Of a stretch of DNA of 64,000 nt, positions 13,679-28,742 are shown one piece after another. The position numbers were made by a program, and so were the translations under genes. Where the stretch lies: contig QKYT01000583.1 in NCBI GenBank assembly GCA_003550305.1, forward strand, positions 1 through 64,000, in the 5' to 3' direction. The notes under the pieces were generated by a model. The model was not told the DNA's origin. It ran no database searches and worked only from the letters and a program-made list of their open reading frames with translations. Position 1 is the first letter of the stretch. Each line of letters opens with the position of its first letter. This DNA is from Glomus cerebriforme. Lineage: Eukaryota > Glomeromycota > Glomeromycetes > Glomerales > Glomeraceae.

Positions 13679-14168
13679 TGGTAGCCGGATTTATTTTGCA
13701 TATTAGGGTGTGTTAATTAATGGTGACAATAATAGGATTAATTATTAAAAAAGGTTAAATAGTTTTTCTACATAAAAATATTTGTCCCCCCCAGAATAAT
13801 TATAAAGTTGTGGGATGTGATGTTATGTGACAAATTCATAATCCTCCTTCTCACTTTTTGCTTTCTAGCCCCGGTCGTCGTGGACTAGCAGCCAAGGGAC
13901 AGGCCCTCGGGATGGCCGGAGCCCGGAGGGGGCTTTGTCCAATCCAAGCTCTACCAAAGGCTAATCTAAAAGGAATAAGGAATAGGAACGGTTAGGTTAG
14001 GTGATAGTTAAAGATTCGGGTTACCCTGCTATTGAAGTTTTATAAGCCTAGATCAATGAGTCAGATCATTATATATATGCATGCGCCACCAACCTGGCAC
14101 ACAAAAATGTAATGCATTCTTATTACGGCATGACGTAATTCATAACCGGCAAATAAATCCGGCTACCA
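13679..14168. mobile_element. Candidate non-autonomous DNA transposon with GC-rich core
   Basis: The ends are inverted repeats: GGTAGCCGGATTTATTT at 13680 and its complement AAATAAATCCGGCTACC ending at 14167, about 490 bp apart. The interior (about 13866-13945) is strikingly GC-rich for this genome (for example GGGATGGCCGGAGCCCGG) and codes for nothing I can see. No clear target duplication is visible. The shape fits a MITE or an internally deleted DNA transposon; the GC-rich core could be captured foreign sequence or a SINE-like insert. Confidence 0.5.
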
Positions 14169-17100
14169 TTTTTTCTAGGCGACGCTATGATCCTATGAAA
14201 GTTCCAGAATTAGGATAATTAGGAGGAAATCGAATCATCCAGGTGATAATGTGAATTTATTGGTAGAATGGTCACCTGATCATATGACGAATTATGATCG
14301 CTTTTTAACCAAAATTATTTTTCATTGATGTATTCTCATTAAGTTCTCATTATACATCAATTTTTTTTCAAATTTTCAATTTCAAAAATAATTTTAACAT
14401 CAATCACATCATTAATCATTATTATAAAGAAGGGGCTCGTCTCTCGTTTTCGGCTGTAAATTAAATTATTTATTTTAATTATAAATATATAATCGCGCGC
14501 ATGTGGGTTAATCGGAAATTTGTTCCTTATTATTTATTTTTCTAAAAATGGAGTACAATAATGTTTAAATACTTTAGGTTTAAAATTAAATGAAACGTTT
14601 GAAATTTTGAAATATTTGAAGCATTAGAATTAATGTAGATCAATAATTCTCTTTATGAATCTTTTTAAATTCCACATTTAGTATTCTGTTTTAAAATTTT
14701 CATAAAATATTTTTTACTTTTATTAATAAAAATACAATTTATAATAACAAATCTCTTTTATTTACTAATTTAAATGTTATTTAATTTTTACTAAAGGAAA
14801 AGTGACTCAGTTTTGTTCTATATATAGAGCTATATATATACTCATTTCTAAAAAAGGAAAATTAATCGGAGAATGTTTATCAATGAATTCAAATACCAGA
14901 AACAAAGTAATGCATAATATTTTCCTAATAATTAATTTCATTTAATCTAGTGGTCATCTTATATTCTTTTTAGGTAATAATTTTGAAACCTAAACAATTT
15001 TATTTTTAGAAAGTTTATGACATATTATTTTTTTTTTTACCCATTAATTTAAAAAGGAATATCACGATTGGAATAAAAAATTTTTTAGGACAAGGTCATA
15101 TTTTGTCATAAACTTGTTTGAGGGGAACTTTCTAGCTATATACGGTTAACAGGTTATATGATAAATCTTGTAACCACAAAAATAATCATATTGTTAAAAA
15201 ATGTACCACCGATTTAAAAAAAATTTGTGAAACAGATAGAAAGATCTAAAAAAAACAATTATTTTCCAAAGATTGTTCAAGTTTAATCATAAGGTCAATT
15301 ATTTTAAACATCCCTGCATTATTAATTTACAAATTTCAAATTTGGTCTTTTATGAACTGATATTCCTAAAATATCGAATGTTTTGATTATTGTATCTTTA
15401 ACCTGATCTCTTGGCATTTTATCTATAAATATTTTTTTTTTACAAAATGATATCATATTGCGCAATAAGTGTAATAAGTATAATAATAATAATAAGTGAT
15501 AAAATCTGATTGGTATACCAACAATTCATCGCGTAATTTATAGTTCTTTGCCGCATTGAGAATTTTGCGCGTTGTACATCAAAAATTCTCTTGTTGAATA
15601 AATTATAGAAAAGTTTATACATTATGATAAATTATTGAAATGCGGGTAATCCGAGTAATCCGGACAATCCGGGTACGTCGGTTGAAGATTGATATGGTTA
15701 CTTTTCCGTTCAATAAATAAATAATAATAATAAGTATGCTTGATAACGTCGTGATCATGTGTTAACTTGAAAAACCAGTTTTTAAAGTGTGAATACTCAT
15801 TAAAAATTTTAAACAATTAATAATAATAATAATAATTTCATATTGTTTTTTTTTTGGATTGAAGAAAACAAAGAAAATGATTAGTTTATAAATGGTTAAT
15901 GGCTAAGGGGTAAAATATAGATAACGGAATTGGATTTCAAAATTCCGAATTTTTACAATATCGAATTTTCTTTGATTAGTCTTTTTATATCCGGTCTTTT
16001 ACAATTGGGGATTCGTTTGTTTATAAAAGAATAATATAAATAATAAATATTAGCATTTATATCACATTTATATATAAAATAAATTATAATAATGGAAAAA
16101 AAAAATTTTTTTTTTTTTATTATTGAATCACAAACAATCCAATTATTTCTTGTAAAATAAATGACACAAGAGAAATGAATAAAATAACTTGCATATCTCA
16201 CATGAGGTAAATAATCCCGTTTTTTTTTCTTGACTAGACTTCTTTTTTAAATGATACCACACAACATCAAAATATTTATTTATAAAATATTCTTTTTATG
16301 TATGATTCGTCCATTTTTGTAAATAAGGGATTCAAATTCGGTAAAGTAATAATTAACTTCAACGGTTAAAGAAATAAATATTTAGGTTAGACCCCGGTAT
16401 ATTACAAATCGGTTACCTTAAGTTAATAATGAATGAAGGAAATTTTTTTTTTTTGCTCCGATTTCTTGAATCAAATTAATAAAAATTAAAGGAACAAAAT
16501 GGCCGGATTAACGGACGAAAAGCTAATTCCGAATATTTACTTTTTATCTTTTGTTAAAAAATTATTACTTACAATATAAAATTTGCCTTATTTAGTAATC
16601 TACATTGTATAATATAGTTTGATTCTAGATCATTTCTCTTTGATCTTTTATCATTATTGAATTGTTGAAAGAAATTAATTCCTAAATTCGTTTTTATTCA
16701 GGAAAAAAACAATTATTACTATTTTGGTTCTTTTTCATTGCATCTTTCATTATTAACTATTTTGGATGATCGACGTTGAAGCCCAATTAAAAAAAAAATT
16801 TTTTTTCTATGATCTTCATTTAGTTTTTTTAAAAAAAACTTTCAAAATATATTAAAAGTACAAATACAAAATTTTAGAAATTTATAATTTAAAATATTTA
16901 AATCATATTTAATTTGGATTCAAAGATCGATTTTAACGGAACAAATGATGATTCTCTCCTATTAAAATAATTCAAATTGAAGATTGTTTAGCCATTAGAA
17001 CAAATGCGTAAAAATGACAGCATCCAATAATGAAAAATAAATATCAGATCCGAACAAGAAATATTAAATAAATGACTTTTTTTTTATTAACGTATCTTGT

Positions 17101-20100
17101 ATTAATTTAATTAACGTACGATTTAACTTTAATATTTATTCATGGAATGAAAGTAACGAGTCATGCGTCATATTATTATGATTTAATGAAAAGTCTTTCA
17201 ACACTCTATATAGGATAATTCATTTACTTTATGGTCGGCCGATTACATTACACCAATAAGAATTTACCACGCGCTTTACTCGAATTTAATATTTGACATA
17301 TAATTTACGCTTTAATCCGTCTTCTTTATAGGAGATAATGCAAATTTAGAGAATAGTAATAGAATATCTTGTCATATATTTTACATTTTCATGCTATATT
17401 GTAAATAAAGCTTTGGATTTTTATTTATCATGATGCTAGAAGCTTGCCAAATGCCAATAATTCTCTTTAAAAAAAAAACATTTTGATCACATGTCTGAGT
17501 CTTTCCGGAATAAAAACTTGAAAAATGATTTTATCAGAGTTTATTACGAAAATTTTCTTTTTATAAGGATACATAACGTTCTCTAACTTATATCCAGATC
17601 ACGAACTATAGGTTGTAAAATTATTTTAATTGGTGCGTATCATGAGTACTGAATACCCCCGTTTGTGTCACGTTATATTACAAGTCAAATTCATATGTAT
17701 ATGTTTTTAAGTACAACTTTTTTTTAGAATTGAATAATAATTTTCTTTCTCCGTGTCACTTCTTTTTATAGTATTTGATTTTAAAATTGAGACCAAATAA
17801 ATTTAACAAGACTTTATTCAAAAGAGAAAACGAAAATTTTCAAACAAAATAAAAGGATTTTATCAATGAACCACAATGAATCATGGTTTGTTAAAAGATT
17901 GATAAAATAAAAATCTGCACGTGTAAATCTCGCTCGGATTTATGAATATTTTCCACAAATGGAACACAAAAAAAATATCAATTACTGTGAATATCACTAC
18001 AATAAAGCCAGAATAAAATAAAATTTTTTATTAATTCCCATAATCATAAATAATAATAAACAAATGAGACTGACTTGGCTTTAATTTTTACCGAATGTAT
18101 AAAACATTATCATACTGTAATTTCCAATAAGAAATGAGTTTATTGTATATATATAAAAAAAATTATCAGTACTACAACAAAAAGACCAAGTATGAATTTC
18201 GGAATTCGATTCGAAAAAAAAGCTTCTATTTTGTAAATTAACAAACTAAATGCATTTAATATATAATGTATCATCATTTGTAATAAATAAAAAATGAAGA
18301 TTTAATTGGTATTGTTATTTACGCGAAAAAAATTATTATTAACAGTGACTTGTTGAGTTTAAAAACGCGTAAGAGTATTACAAAGATAACGCCCGCAAAA
18401 TCATACGATATTTTTTTTATAAATAATATCAAACCTTTCGCGCGTTATCTAAACCTTAAAACCGGTTTTCAGTTTGAAATTTTTTTTTTATTTGGTACAG
18501 TTTTTGTAGTTTTAACTAAAATTAGAAAATAATAAATAATAAATAATTTTATTTGTAATGATAATAATCGATAATAAAAAAAAACGGAATTGAATTCCGA
18601 TCACTTTAACTTTTTTTTAATTGGACTTTTTTTTTTTTTTTTATTTTGATACAATAAGTTTATTTAAAGAATTAAATATATCTAATCTTCAATTTTTTTG
18701 CTGGACTTATTAAATAAATTACACAAACAAAATTCGCGTTTAAATTTATCCATTTTTGTAACATAAAGATAATGAATTACTCCAATAAATAAAATAAATG
18801 AATGCCCTTGTAATACTAAAAAATCCTTATTTAGGTATAAAATATTAAAAATATTAATGATCGAAAAAGATCAAGGGTCTGTAATATACAATATCAGGAT
18901 TCACTTTGTATTATTATTCAAGTTCAATTTTTTTTTTTTTGTGTTGAAAAAGATTTTAAAAGAAATTTCAAAAAAAAAAAAAATAAATAAAAAAATAAGA
19001 AAATAGAATAATAAATTTATTATAATAAGTGAATTTGGCATTCATATTATTTTTTTTTAAGTTCCAGAATATTGTTTTTCACGTTATTTTGTAAATATTT
19101 AGTACATAAAATCATGCGAGTGTGCGTCCATAATGTAGTATTAACCAAAATCAAATTGAAACATTTTAAGCCTTTTTTCTTCTTTATTAGAACGGCAAAA
19201 TACGCATAGGATGTAACAGGTAACACTTTTAAACCTCTATATACGGGAATTATATAGATCACGTGACATTCAATGCAATATATTTAGCCCCTGCATAAAT
19301 ACAGTATTAGTAATCATTTCATGTAAAAATTGGGTCAATAGTTTTAATAGTTAACTTAATTCATACTTTATTTACGTTATAATAATAATAAAAAAAAAGT
19401 TAACAAATTAGAAAATCTTAAATATCTTAAATTATCTTAAAATGTCATCTCATAAAAAAAAAATAGTGTAATATAGAATATGTTCAAAAAATTAAATTGT
19501 AAAGAAACAAACGATTATTTTAAATTATTTTCTAATAAAATCGATAAAATTGAAAAAATCGTTGAACACCTTTGCAAAAAAAAAAATTCTTTCAATAAAT
19601 TTTACAAAAGTAAACAATTTTGAATGTATTTAACAGGTTTATGAATTGTTTCGATTATTTATTAACGTGTATATTTTATAATTTATACGAAAATGTGTTA
19701 ATTTATTTAAAGTCGATTTTTTTTTGAGTTAATTTTAAAAAAATTGTGTATCAAAAATTGATTTTTTTTTAAAAAAAAAAATCCGTTTGAACGATTTGGC
19801 AAAATTTGTGAAAAGAATTTTTTATTAACGTATTTTAGAAACGTTGAGCCCTTTTTTTCGATAGGGCATGAATTATTCCTACGCATGTATGACGTGTTTT
19901 AGTGGTTTAAAGGATAAAGATTGTAAAGACTGTAAGTTGGTAGGAAATTAGAAATATGAGTAACTATACAGAAATCAAGGAAATTTGATGCTTTTTTATA
20001 GAGAAATGAACGGATTTAATCGGATTTAATCAGCTAATTATTTATATTAAATTTTGTATTTCGTGATTAAATTGATTTCAAATTTTTAATTAATATTTGT

Positions 20101-20480
20101 GATCTAAAATTTTATTCCGCGCGTCGTTAAAGTGAACGTTTTAGATTGTGTTACATATAAAACACTATCATACATATATCGGATTCGGATGAACCCCGTC
20201 CAATTTTAAATAATTTTTTTTCATATGTACGATAAGTACTCAATAAGTACCACAATTGATATTAACTTTATTATATATAACTACGAATTCACTTTATTTA
20301 GAAATCATTTTATCTGTTATGATGTGATGATTATATATATACACACATTACATTACATGTATGTAATTTAAATTAAGGTTATCTTTGTTTAATAGAATTG
20401 TGAGTTTATATTTTACGCCAAATATTTATTAAAATCACAATGAGATCGGTCCACTAAATTTACTGATATTTACCGAGATT
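14169..20480. other. Long gene-poor AT-rich region
   Basis: No gene is supported; the open frames here are Phe/Ile/Lys/Tyr-rich translations of AT-rich DNA. Visible structure includes a T9A11 tract at 19762-19781, CACGTG at 17918 and 19260, and two copies of the word CCATTTTTGTAA (near 16312 and 18750). The first is followed by ACCCCGGTAT-like sequence, so 16312-16410 may be a diverged relative of the repeat duplicated at 20.5-24.5 kb. Confidence 0.35.
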
Positions 20481-20499
20481 TACCACTAATCCACCATAA

Positions 20500-23400
20500 A
20501 TCCGAAAACGGAAGACAAAAAATAAGAATTCTAAAAAATACAATTACTTTCCTTTCATGGATTAAAGATTAAAAGATATATTCTCCGAGAAAAGATAAAA
20601 CATACAAGTTTCCCTTTTTTTAAAAAAAATTATGTATTTGCATATGATTCGGATCAAAATAAAATGGTATCAAAAAAAAAAAAAACAAAAAATTATTAGA
20701 TTACTTTTCTTTTTATTGTACAAATTGCAGCCTCAAATACGATTACACAACATGTACAATTCAGTTATATCACGAAATTACGCGTGATGCCATTATAAGT
20801 GGTTTAAATCATAATTTTTAATTAAATTATTCAATTAATAATTATTCAATTAATAATTACGCAATTCCTTAATTGAGAATCTTTTTTGCAAAAATGAAAT
20901 GAAGGATCAATTAATGTTGTACATTTATAATCTATCTTTTGTTACATTTGATAAGGATCTAAATTTATTAATGCTGTGTACATTTATTTTCTACGAACGA
21001 TCTAGCTTTTTTCAAATATTATTTTTTTTTTAAAAAAAAAACCTTTAAAACCTGTTTTTCTATTTAGAGTTTAAACAAAGAAAACGTTATTTAGTATTGT
21101 CTTTTGAAATAAAGTAGAACTTCATTGGAAATTGAAAAAACTGAAAAAAAAAAAATTTTTTTTTTTTGCTTATAATGGTTTAAAAGGATAAAGATAAAGG
21201 AGATATCGGAAATCTAGGGCGTTCAGAAATTAATTATTTAATTTATGATAAAGTACGTATATTTATCACATTTATAAAAAATAGAGTTAGAATGAATATT
21301 AATCAAGTGAATAAGTATTGTGTAAAGGGGGTTATATCCGACGGAGATTTTGCAAATAAAATCTTCCGTGATATTTTAAACCGTATAATCGGATTTACGT
21401 GTAAATAATGCATATATTTAGTATATAATGCCATTTTTGTAAATGTAGGGGATCTTATTTAGTAAACACAATTATTTACAGATCAACAAATATTTTGATA
21501 TTTGAATTCAGGGGTCCCCGGTATTTACAGATTTTCTTAACCAAAAAAAATCTGTAATAGTATAAATGCGTGGGGTCAAAGTCAAAAATTTTCCGTAAGA
21601 ACAATGTTTACATATAGTAAAATATATATATATTTTTTTTTTGATTTGATCAAACATTTTATAATTGTCTAATACCAGTTATTAAAATTTGTATATATAA
21701 TTTAAAAAATGGGTACAACGATTATCCAATCATTTATGAATTCGTTTAAAATAATTTTTCTTTTGAATAATTATTCGGGTATGATCATTTATTTTAGGTT
21801 TCTAATGTCGAAATATATTCGGTCAAAACAATTTATATAAATGTACATATATGTATTATAATAACTTGGGTTTCTTATCTTAAATTACGGTCTCGGATTC
21901 TCGGATTTTGTGACTTAAACTGTTCTGAATAGAATTTTTGAAAAAAAAACAAACAAAACCTTTTTATTGACTACGCGTAAATATCACAATAAAAAAAAAA
22001 TTGTTTGCCGCTAACGATTGATCATTTTAGTAATTTGTGATCGTGCATATTTATTTGTTATTTATTATTATCATTTTTCATTTTTTTTTTGTGAAACACA
22101 TGAAACACAAGAGTCATCACGGTTAAATTATATGTCCTTAATTGAATTTATTCTCGTTGAGAAATATGTACATAATACAGTAATTTTAGTAATCAAGTTC
22201 AAGAATTTAATTTTGTAGAAGAAAGAACTTGTGTTAATTGTGTATCATTAAAAAAAAATTAAAAATTGATAATATCATGATACGAACAATATTAAAATTT
22301 TAAAGTTTTTTTTCATGGCGTCCTTTATCCATTGGCAATTCTTTTTCGAATATGCCTTATCGTATTATCATAAACAAAACTGTATTTCATTTAAACAAAA
22401 TAATCAATCTTTCATATTAAAGTTGAACCGAAATTGGAAAGAAAATAAAGAAAATAATTTATGCATAACCAAGTAAAGAGATAAATAAATATCGGAATTA
22501 AAGGAATCTTGCGTTTGTAGAATGTGAACTTTCTTTTTTAATTACGTTTTCCGAGAACCACCGTATAAATACAAAAACGGAAGACAACCTTTCATAGATT
22601 AAAGATTAAAAGATGTATTCACCAAGAAAGGAATAGAACATATAAAGTTTCCTTTTTTAAAAAAAAATTATGTATTTACATAAGATTCGGACCATCTTCC
22701 GTAAGCAAGGATCAAAATAAAATATCGAAAAAAAAAACAAAAAATTATTAGATTACTTTTTATTGTACAAATGGCAGCCTTAAATACGATTATACAACAT
22801 GTACGATTCAATTATATCACGAAGTGGTTTAAACCATAACTTTTAATTAAATTATTTCTTTTTTTTGCAAAATGAAGTATCAATTAATGTTACATATGTA
22901 CATCCATTTATAATCTATCTTTTGTTACATTTGATAACGATAAGGATGAATCTAAATGATAACATTTTCATAAATGTGATTTAAATTTATAACGCTGTGT
23001 ACATTTAGTTTCTACGAATGATTGTCAATATCTAACTTTTTTCAAATATTAATTTTTTTAAAAAAAAACTTTAAAACCTATTTTCCTATTTAGAGTTTAA
23101 ACAAAAGAAAACGTTATTTAGTATTGTCTTTTAAAGTAGAACTTCATTGGAAAGTGAAAAAAACTGAAAAAGGAAAATTTTTTTTTTTGCTTATAATGGT
23201 TAAGGATAAATATAAAGGAGATATCGGAAATCCAGAGCGTGCAGAAATTAATTATTTAATAAAATTTTTATTTATGGTAAAGATAAAAAATAAAATACGT
23301 ATATTTATCACATTTATATAAAGAAAAAAAAAATAGAGTTAATTAGAATGAATATTAATCAAGTGAACAAGTATTGTGTAAAGGGGTTAGTATAAATGCT

Positions 23401-24535
23401 TTTTCCGACGGATATTCGGACGTGATATTTTAAACCGTATAATCGGATTTCACTTATCGCGTTACTTTTCAATGCGACGTGTAATTAATGCACATATATA
23501 GTCATTATAGTATATATATATATCCATTTTTGTAAGTATAGGGGGATCTTAACATGGATCTTCAACCCCGGTATTTACAGATTTTCTTAATCAAAATTCC
23601 GTAATGGTAAATGCATGGGGTCAAAGTCCGTGAGAACAATGTTTATCTAAGTATAAAAAAAATATTTTTTAATTTGTTATAGTGGACTAATACCAGTTAT
23701 TATGGTATATGCGTCAAAAATTTATATATACAATTTAAAATTTCTTATACTGTCATATCTCTTGTTTCTATTTAATAGATCTGGTTTATTTTTTCTTAAT
23801 TTTTCTTTTGAATAATTTATTCTGGTATGACAAATTTATTTTAAGTTTCTTATATCGAAATATATTATATTCGATTAAAAACAATTTATATAAATATACA
23901 TATATGTATTATAATACCTTAGGTTTTCTTAAATTAGATTCTCGGATTTTGTGACTTAAACTGTTCTGAATAGAATTTTTGAAAAAAAAAACAAACAAAA
24001 CCTTTTTATTGACTACGCGTAAATATCACAATAAAAAAAAATTGTTTGCCGCTAATGATTGATCATTTTAGTAATTTGTGATCGTGCATATTTATTTGTT
24101 ATTTATTATTATCATTTTTCATTTTTTTTTGTGAAACACATGAGACACAAGAATAATCACGGTTAAATTATTCTCGTTGGGAAATATGTGCATATTACAG
24201 TAATTTTAATAATTAAGTACGGGAATTTGAAGAACTTGTGTTAGTTGTGAATCATTAAAAAAAATCAAAAATTGATAATAAATTGATAGTTGATAATATC
24301 ATGATACAAACAATATTAAAATTTAAAGTTTTTTTCATGGCGTTCTTCATCCGTTGGCTATTCTTTTTCGAATAAGTCTTATCGTAATATCATAAATAAA
24401 ACTGTATTTCATTATAAACAAAATTTCATATTATCTTAAAGTTGAACCGAAATTGGAAAGGAAATAAAGAAAATAAAGAAAATAATTTATGCATAACCAA
24501 AAGTAGAGGTAAAAAAAAAATATCGAATCCCGCGT
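20500..24535. repeat. Diverged direct duplication, two copies of about 2 kb
   Basis: Copy 1 (about 20500-22490) and copy 2 (about 22572-24535) run in parallel in the same orientation. Shared landmarks are AACGGAAGACAA (20507 and 22576), GGAGATATCGGAAATC (near 21200 and 23217), CCCCGGTATTTACAGATTTT (near 21515 and 23568), GACTTAAACTGTTCTGAATA (near 21912 and 23952) and GGAAAATAAAG-like sequence at the end. The offset is 2041-2069 bp, so there are several small indels as well as many substitutions. No conserved coding frame is kept between the copies: the frame open at 23124-23321 is broken in copy 1. A tandem segmental duplication or a paired repeat element is likely. Confidence 0.8.
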
Positions 24536-27500
24536 TTGCAGCGCCCTCTTTTTTTAACAATTTTTAAATTCTTTATTAAGTATAATTGGCGCAAACATTT
24601 ATTACAAATAATAATAATACCTGATAATCTGATCTTTTTTCATTGAATGTCATCGTAAACGTATTATAAATTAATTTTATAATTAGAAAAGAGATATATT
24701 TGAAAATATTTACTCCGATGGAAATTTTCAGGAGAATGAAGTGTCATTATCTCAGTAATACAATTATTCTAACCCGCATATAATAAATTAATGTTTTCAA
24801 TTCGGCTAAAACTTAATAACCAAATCGAATGTGAAAGTAAGTGTACCCCATTTTTGTAATATAGGATCTTTCCTATTTAAGAAATTCCAGGGGTATGCCT
24901 AGAATAACACTTACAAAAATGGATCGAAAGGGAGGCTTAATTCGTATAATAAAATTAATCATTTATAGTTTTATAACTAAAAAAAAAACGGAAAAACATA
25001 TAAAACTTAAATATATGAAACATTAACAGTGTCGAAATAATTTGTTTGTGTCGGGTCATATAACGTCATGATTAACACTTATAAATATTGCATCAGCTGA
25101 TATTCGACGCACATCAGATGATGCAATTGATGCTACGGGCATCATAGTGAATTATTCGCTGGAGTTAATTACAGTAGCTGGTGTTATGTACCCAATAGCT
25201 TTTAGCCAGAAAAAGGAAAAAGGTGGAAATATTATGTTTTATTTTTGTTCTTCTTTGACAGTATTCGTATTACCGTAAACTTCTAATAAAGCAAGTAAAT
25301 ATGTCAACTTGGTCTAAACAAAAAGCGAATTACGAATATAACTGTATATTGTATATTTACTGTAAATAAAACTTGTATACTATATTGAACTAAATTTTTA
25401 TTTTACCAACATAAAAAAAAATATTGTTTGAGTCACTAATAGTTCTGACCAATAATTCCAATAATTGTAATTATATTATCCTAAAATTTTAATAGAATCG
25501 GATTCATAATCCTAATCGATCGCAAATTTCCGCGATTGCAACACATTGTTTTCGGAAGTTTAAACATTTTTTAAAGAAAAGCAATATTTTCAAAAATATC
25601 ATTTTAAATAACAATTTATATCTTTTATTTAAATTCAAAATAAAATTTTATTATCGTTATTTGATTACATTCTACTACTATAAAGATCAGATAAATGTAA
25701 AGATAGTGTAATATCTAACGACTAACAAAAGTTACATAATAAATAAATTTGCTAAACATAATATCTTATAATTAATCTTAATTATAACTTATAATAAACT
25801 TATGTAATAATAATAGAGAATTAGGAGAAACCTTCAAAACTTTGTCGACTTTAAAGGTACAAACGATTGCGTCAAGCTATTTTCTAATAAAGTAAATGAA
25901 ATTGAAAAATTGAGAACAATTTTTAACGAAATTCATTTTCGATTTTTATCGATTAATTTTGTGTATAATTTTAAAAATTGAAATATTTTTGAACCAAAAT
26001 TTTAAACTGAAGTTTTGGTTATATCTCAAGGTTTCAAGGAAAAATCTTTTCGTTTTTCTTTGACATTAAAAAACGACTTTTTATACATATAAGTGATCAT
26101 AAGGTGGTTTTTTTGTTTTTTTTTTTTTATGAATTTTTTTTTGTTTTTATTTTTTTTTAACCTTCAGCAAGGCGAGAATTTTCAGACTTTATATAAAAAA
26201 TTTTATTCTATTTTTGATGGAATAAAAATAATCTATAACCGATACAGTATATCAAATAGTTTTTACATAATTTTTTTTTCATTTCGAATTCAATAATTTT
26301 TATTTTAATCCAAATCTTTAACTATATAATATACATTATAATTTTAAAAGCCGATAATCTACTTTGATAAAATTCGGATTGTGTCCCGACTGTCTTGTGA
26401 CTGAATTTAAAAAAAAATATATAATAAATCAATAAGTGCTCATGGACGGAATTACCATACTCCCAGCCAATTATTTTGCTATAAATTATTTTACAAATAA
26501 AGGAAAATAGTAGCGAATCAGCAATTTTCCGAATTTTTAACTTGATATTGGCTGCTAACCTTATAAAGTTATTTGATTTGAACAATGTTCTAATTATTGA
26601 ATGTTATTGTGTAAATGAAAAATTATCAATGACAATTTGTTTCACAAAAATGTTCTAATTTTAACAACAACAATGATATTTTGAAAGTATCATTCCAAAA
26701 ATGGAACACAAATTTCAAAGAGAGGAAAGAAGGAATGATGTCGATCATGACGATTGATTACGCAGCTCAACCTAGAATTACCCAATAATTAATTAGTTTT
26801 CTTGTTATTAAAGATTATCGAAAATTTTTAATTATATTATTTTATAGACAAAAAAGTAACAGAGTCATTAAGAATGTTGTGAAACATTTGAAATATCTTT
26901 TTGCACTCAACGAGAAAAATTTCAATCATTGATCGAAACAATTCTTTTTTTTTTTTAAAAAAAAAACAAATTGTATTATCTGTTATTTATTAGATGTATC
27001 ACAAATTATTTATACGACAAAATTAATTGTTTTAGGACTTATTTACTATTATAAATTATCCTGTTTGATTTTTGATTTATCATATTTCCTTCCTGTTTAT
27101 GATACAGCGGAACCAAATATTACAATAATTAAAGTTTTTTTCTCTTTTTTAACAAATTAAGAAAAATATTTTTAATTTCTGCATAACGTATAAATTTTTT
27201 TTCTAACGGAATTTCTTTAACGAAAAGAAAGAAAATGGCATTTATCACTACATTTTTCAAGGAATAAATGACCAATTAATATAATACTATATCACATAAG
27301 TATAAATAATTATCACCTCATGTAAGGACATTTTTGCATTATTCGGAAAAATATATGGGCATCGCATTTCGATTAATCGATCGAACGATCCCAATTTTAT
27401 CGTGTTTCATTAATAAAGGAAAAAAGGCATCTTCATATTAGTTAAATAATAAATAAGGTTATCTATAAGGGCAATATTAGAATTAAATTTAGATTCCTGA

Positions 27501-28735
27501 TATTTTTTATACAATAATATAGTTAAAATTATAAATTAGGTTATATATAAAAGATAAAATAATAACGACAAACTAGGATATAAATTTATTGTACCAAAAT
27601 AATTTAACAAGCGTAAATGATCATCATTTGTGATACACCCCTCGATTTGCTGTTTAAAATTCTTTTTTTCGAACTTCTCAGTTAATTAAGGAGTATCACA
27701 CTAGTTCACCTTCAAAATAGAATAATTTATAATTTATTATGATGTGATTTAATTGTTTAAATCGATTTTTAATTAATCATCCAAAAAGTCGTCATTTAAT
27801 CCGGCTGGAATTAACATTACGATTTTTGCCGAGGTCAAACCCGTTTTTGCATAACCGGAATTTTATCTTTTGGATATATAATTTTGAAGAAAAAGATTTT
27901 TTAAGTTCGTAATAATAGTTCTAATAGGTTTTTTATTTAAAAATCGTATTTATACAAAAAGAATTTTTTACTTCAATAAGTTAATCAATAAAAATATTTT
28001 CAAGGTTTTTAATATGGCAATCTGGAAAATATTTTGAGGGTTAATAATAATTTTAAATTTATAAAATTAAAAAGGAAGGTTCATTTTTAAAAAAATATGC
28101 TGTGCGGTGTTTGGTCGGCATTACGATTTCGGCCAGAATTAACGAAATTTTGGCCAAAATTATGATTTAGTTTATAAAGTTTACAACATAGGGTATTTGT
28201 ATTATGATCATGTTTTGTTTTGAACAATTTAAAATATTGGTTTTTATTAATCCTGTTTACTTTTCATTAATTTAACATTTTAATAATTTTTATTGTAATA
28301 AGTTCGATGAATTATAAAAATAAAGTCGAAAATTCTAAATAATAAATCAAATTTAATATTATTACTATATTTTCTATTCTAGATTATCATATATCTATTT
28401 GTTTAATTTTGTTGTTATACCCATTTCTTTAATGTCATTTATCCCGTACACCCAATTCTTCATATGATATTCTATTTGTTTTCTATATTATTTGTTTACC
28501 CACCAATTTTTTCCATCCCATAATTTTCACACAACAAACTTTATTTACTTTTTAATTATTTTTAATTATTTTTATTTCTCCACATCATTATTAATTTCTA
28601 GATTCATTTTTATCTCAACCCATCCATGAAAGCATTATGATTTATTGTTATCATCATATGTTGGCTTGTTCTTTTGCTAAACCAGTTTGTTTGATTATTT
28701 CCATCTTATAACCCAATCCTATTTCTTCTTTCAAT
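24536..28735. other. Gene-poor AT-rich region
   Basis: I see no supported gene. Structures: an imperfect palindrome with TGCATCA...TGATGCA arms at about 25089-25126, CCATTTTTGTAA near 24849 facing TTACAAAAATGG near 24913 as a short inverted pair, and T12A10 at 26945-26966. Confidence 0.35.
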
Positions 28736-28742
28736 TCCCATA

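Noticed and set aside
23124..23321. 65-codon frame inside copy 2 of the duplication
   Set aside because: The corresponding stretch of copy 1 is interrupted by stops and indels, so the frame is not conserved.
20500..24535. LTR retrotransposon with two LTRs
   Set aside because: The copies are almost adjacent with no internal gag or pol region, primer site or clear TG...CA ends.
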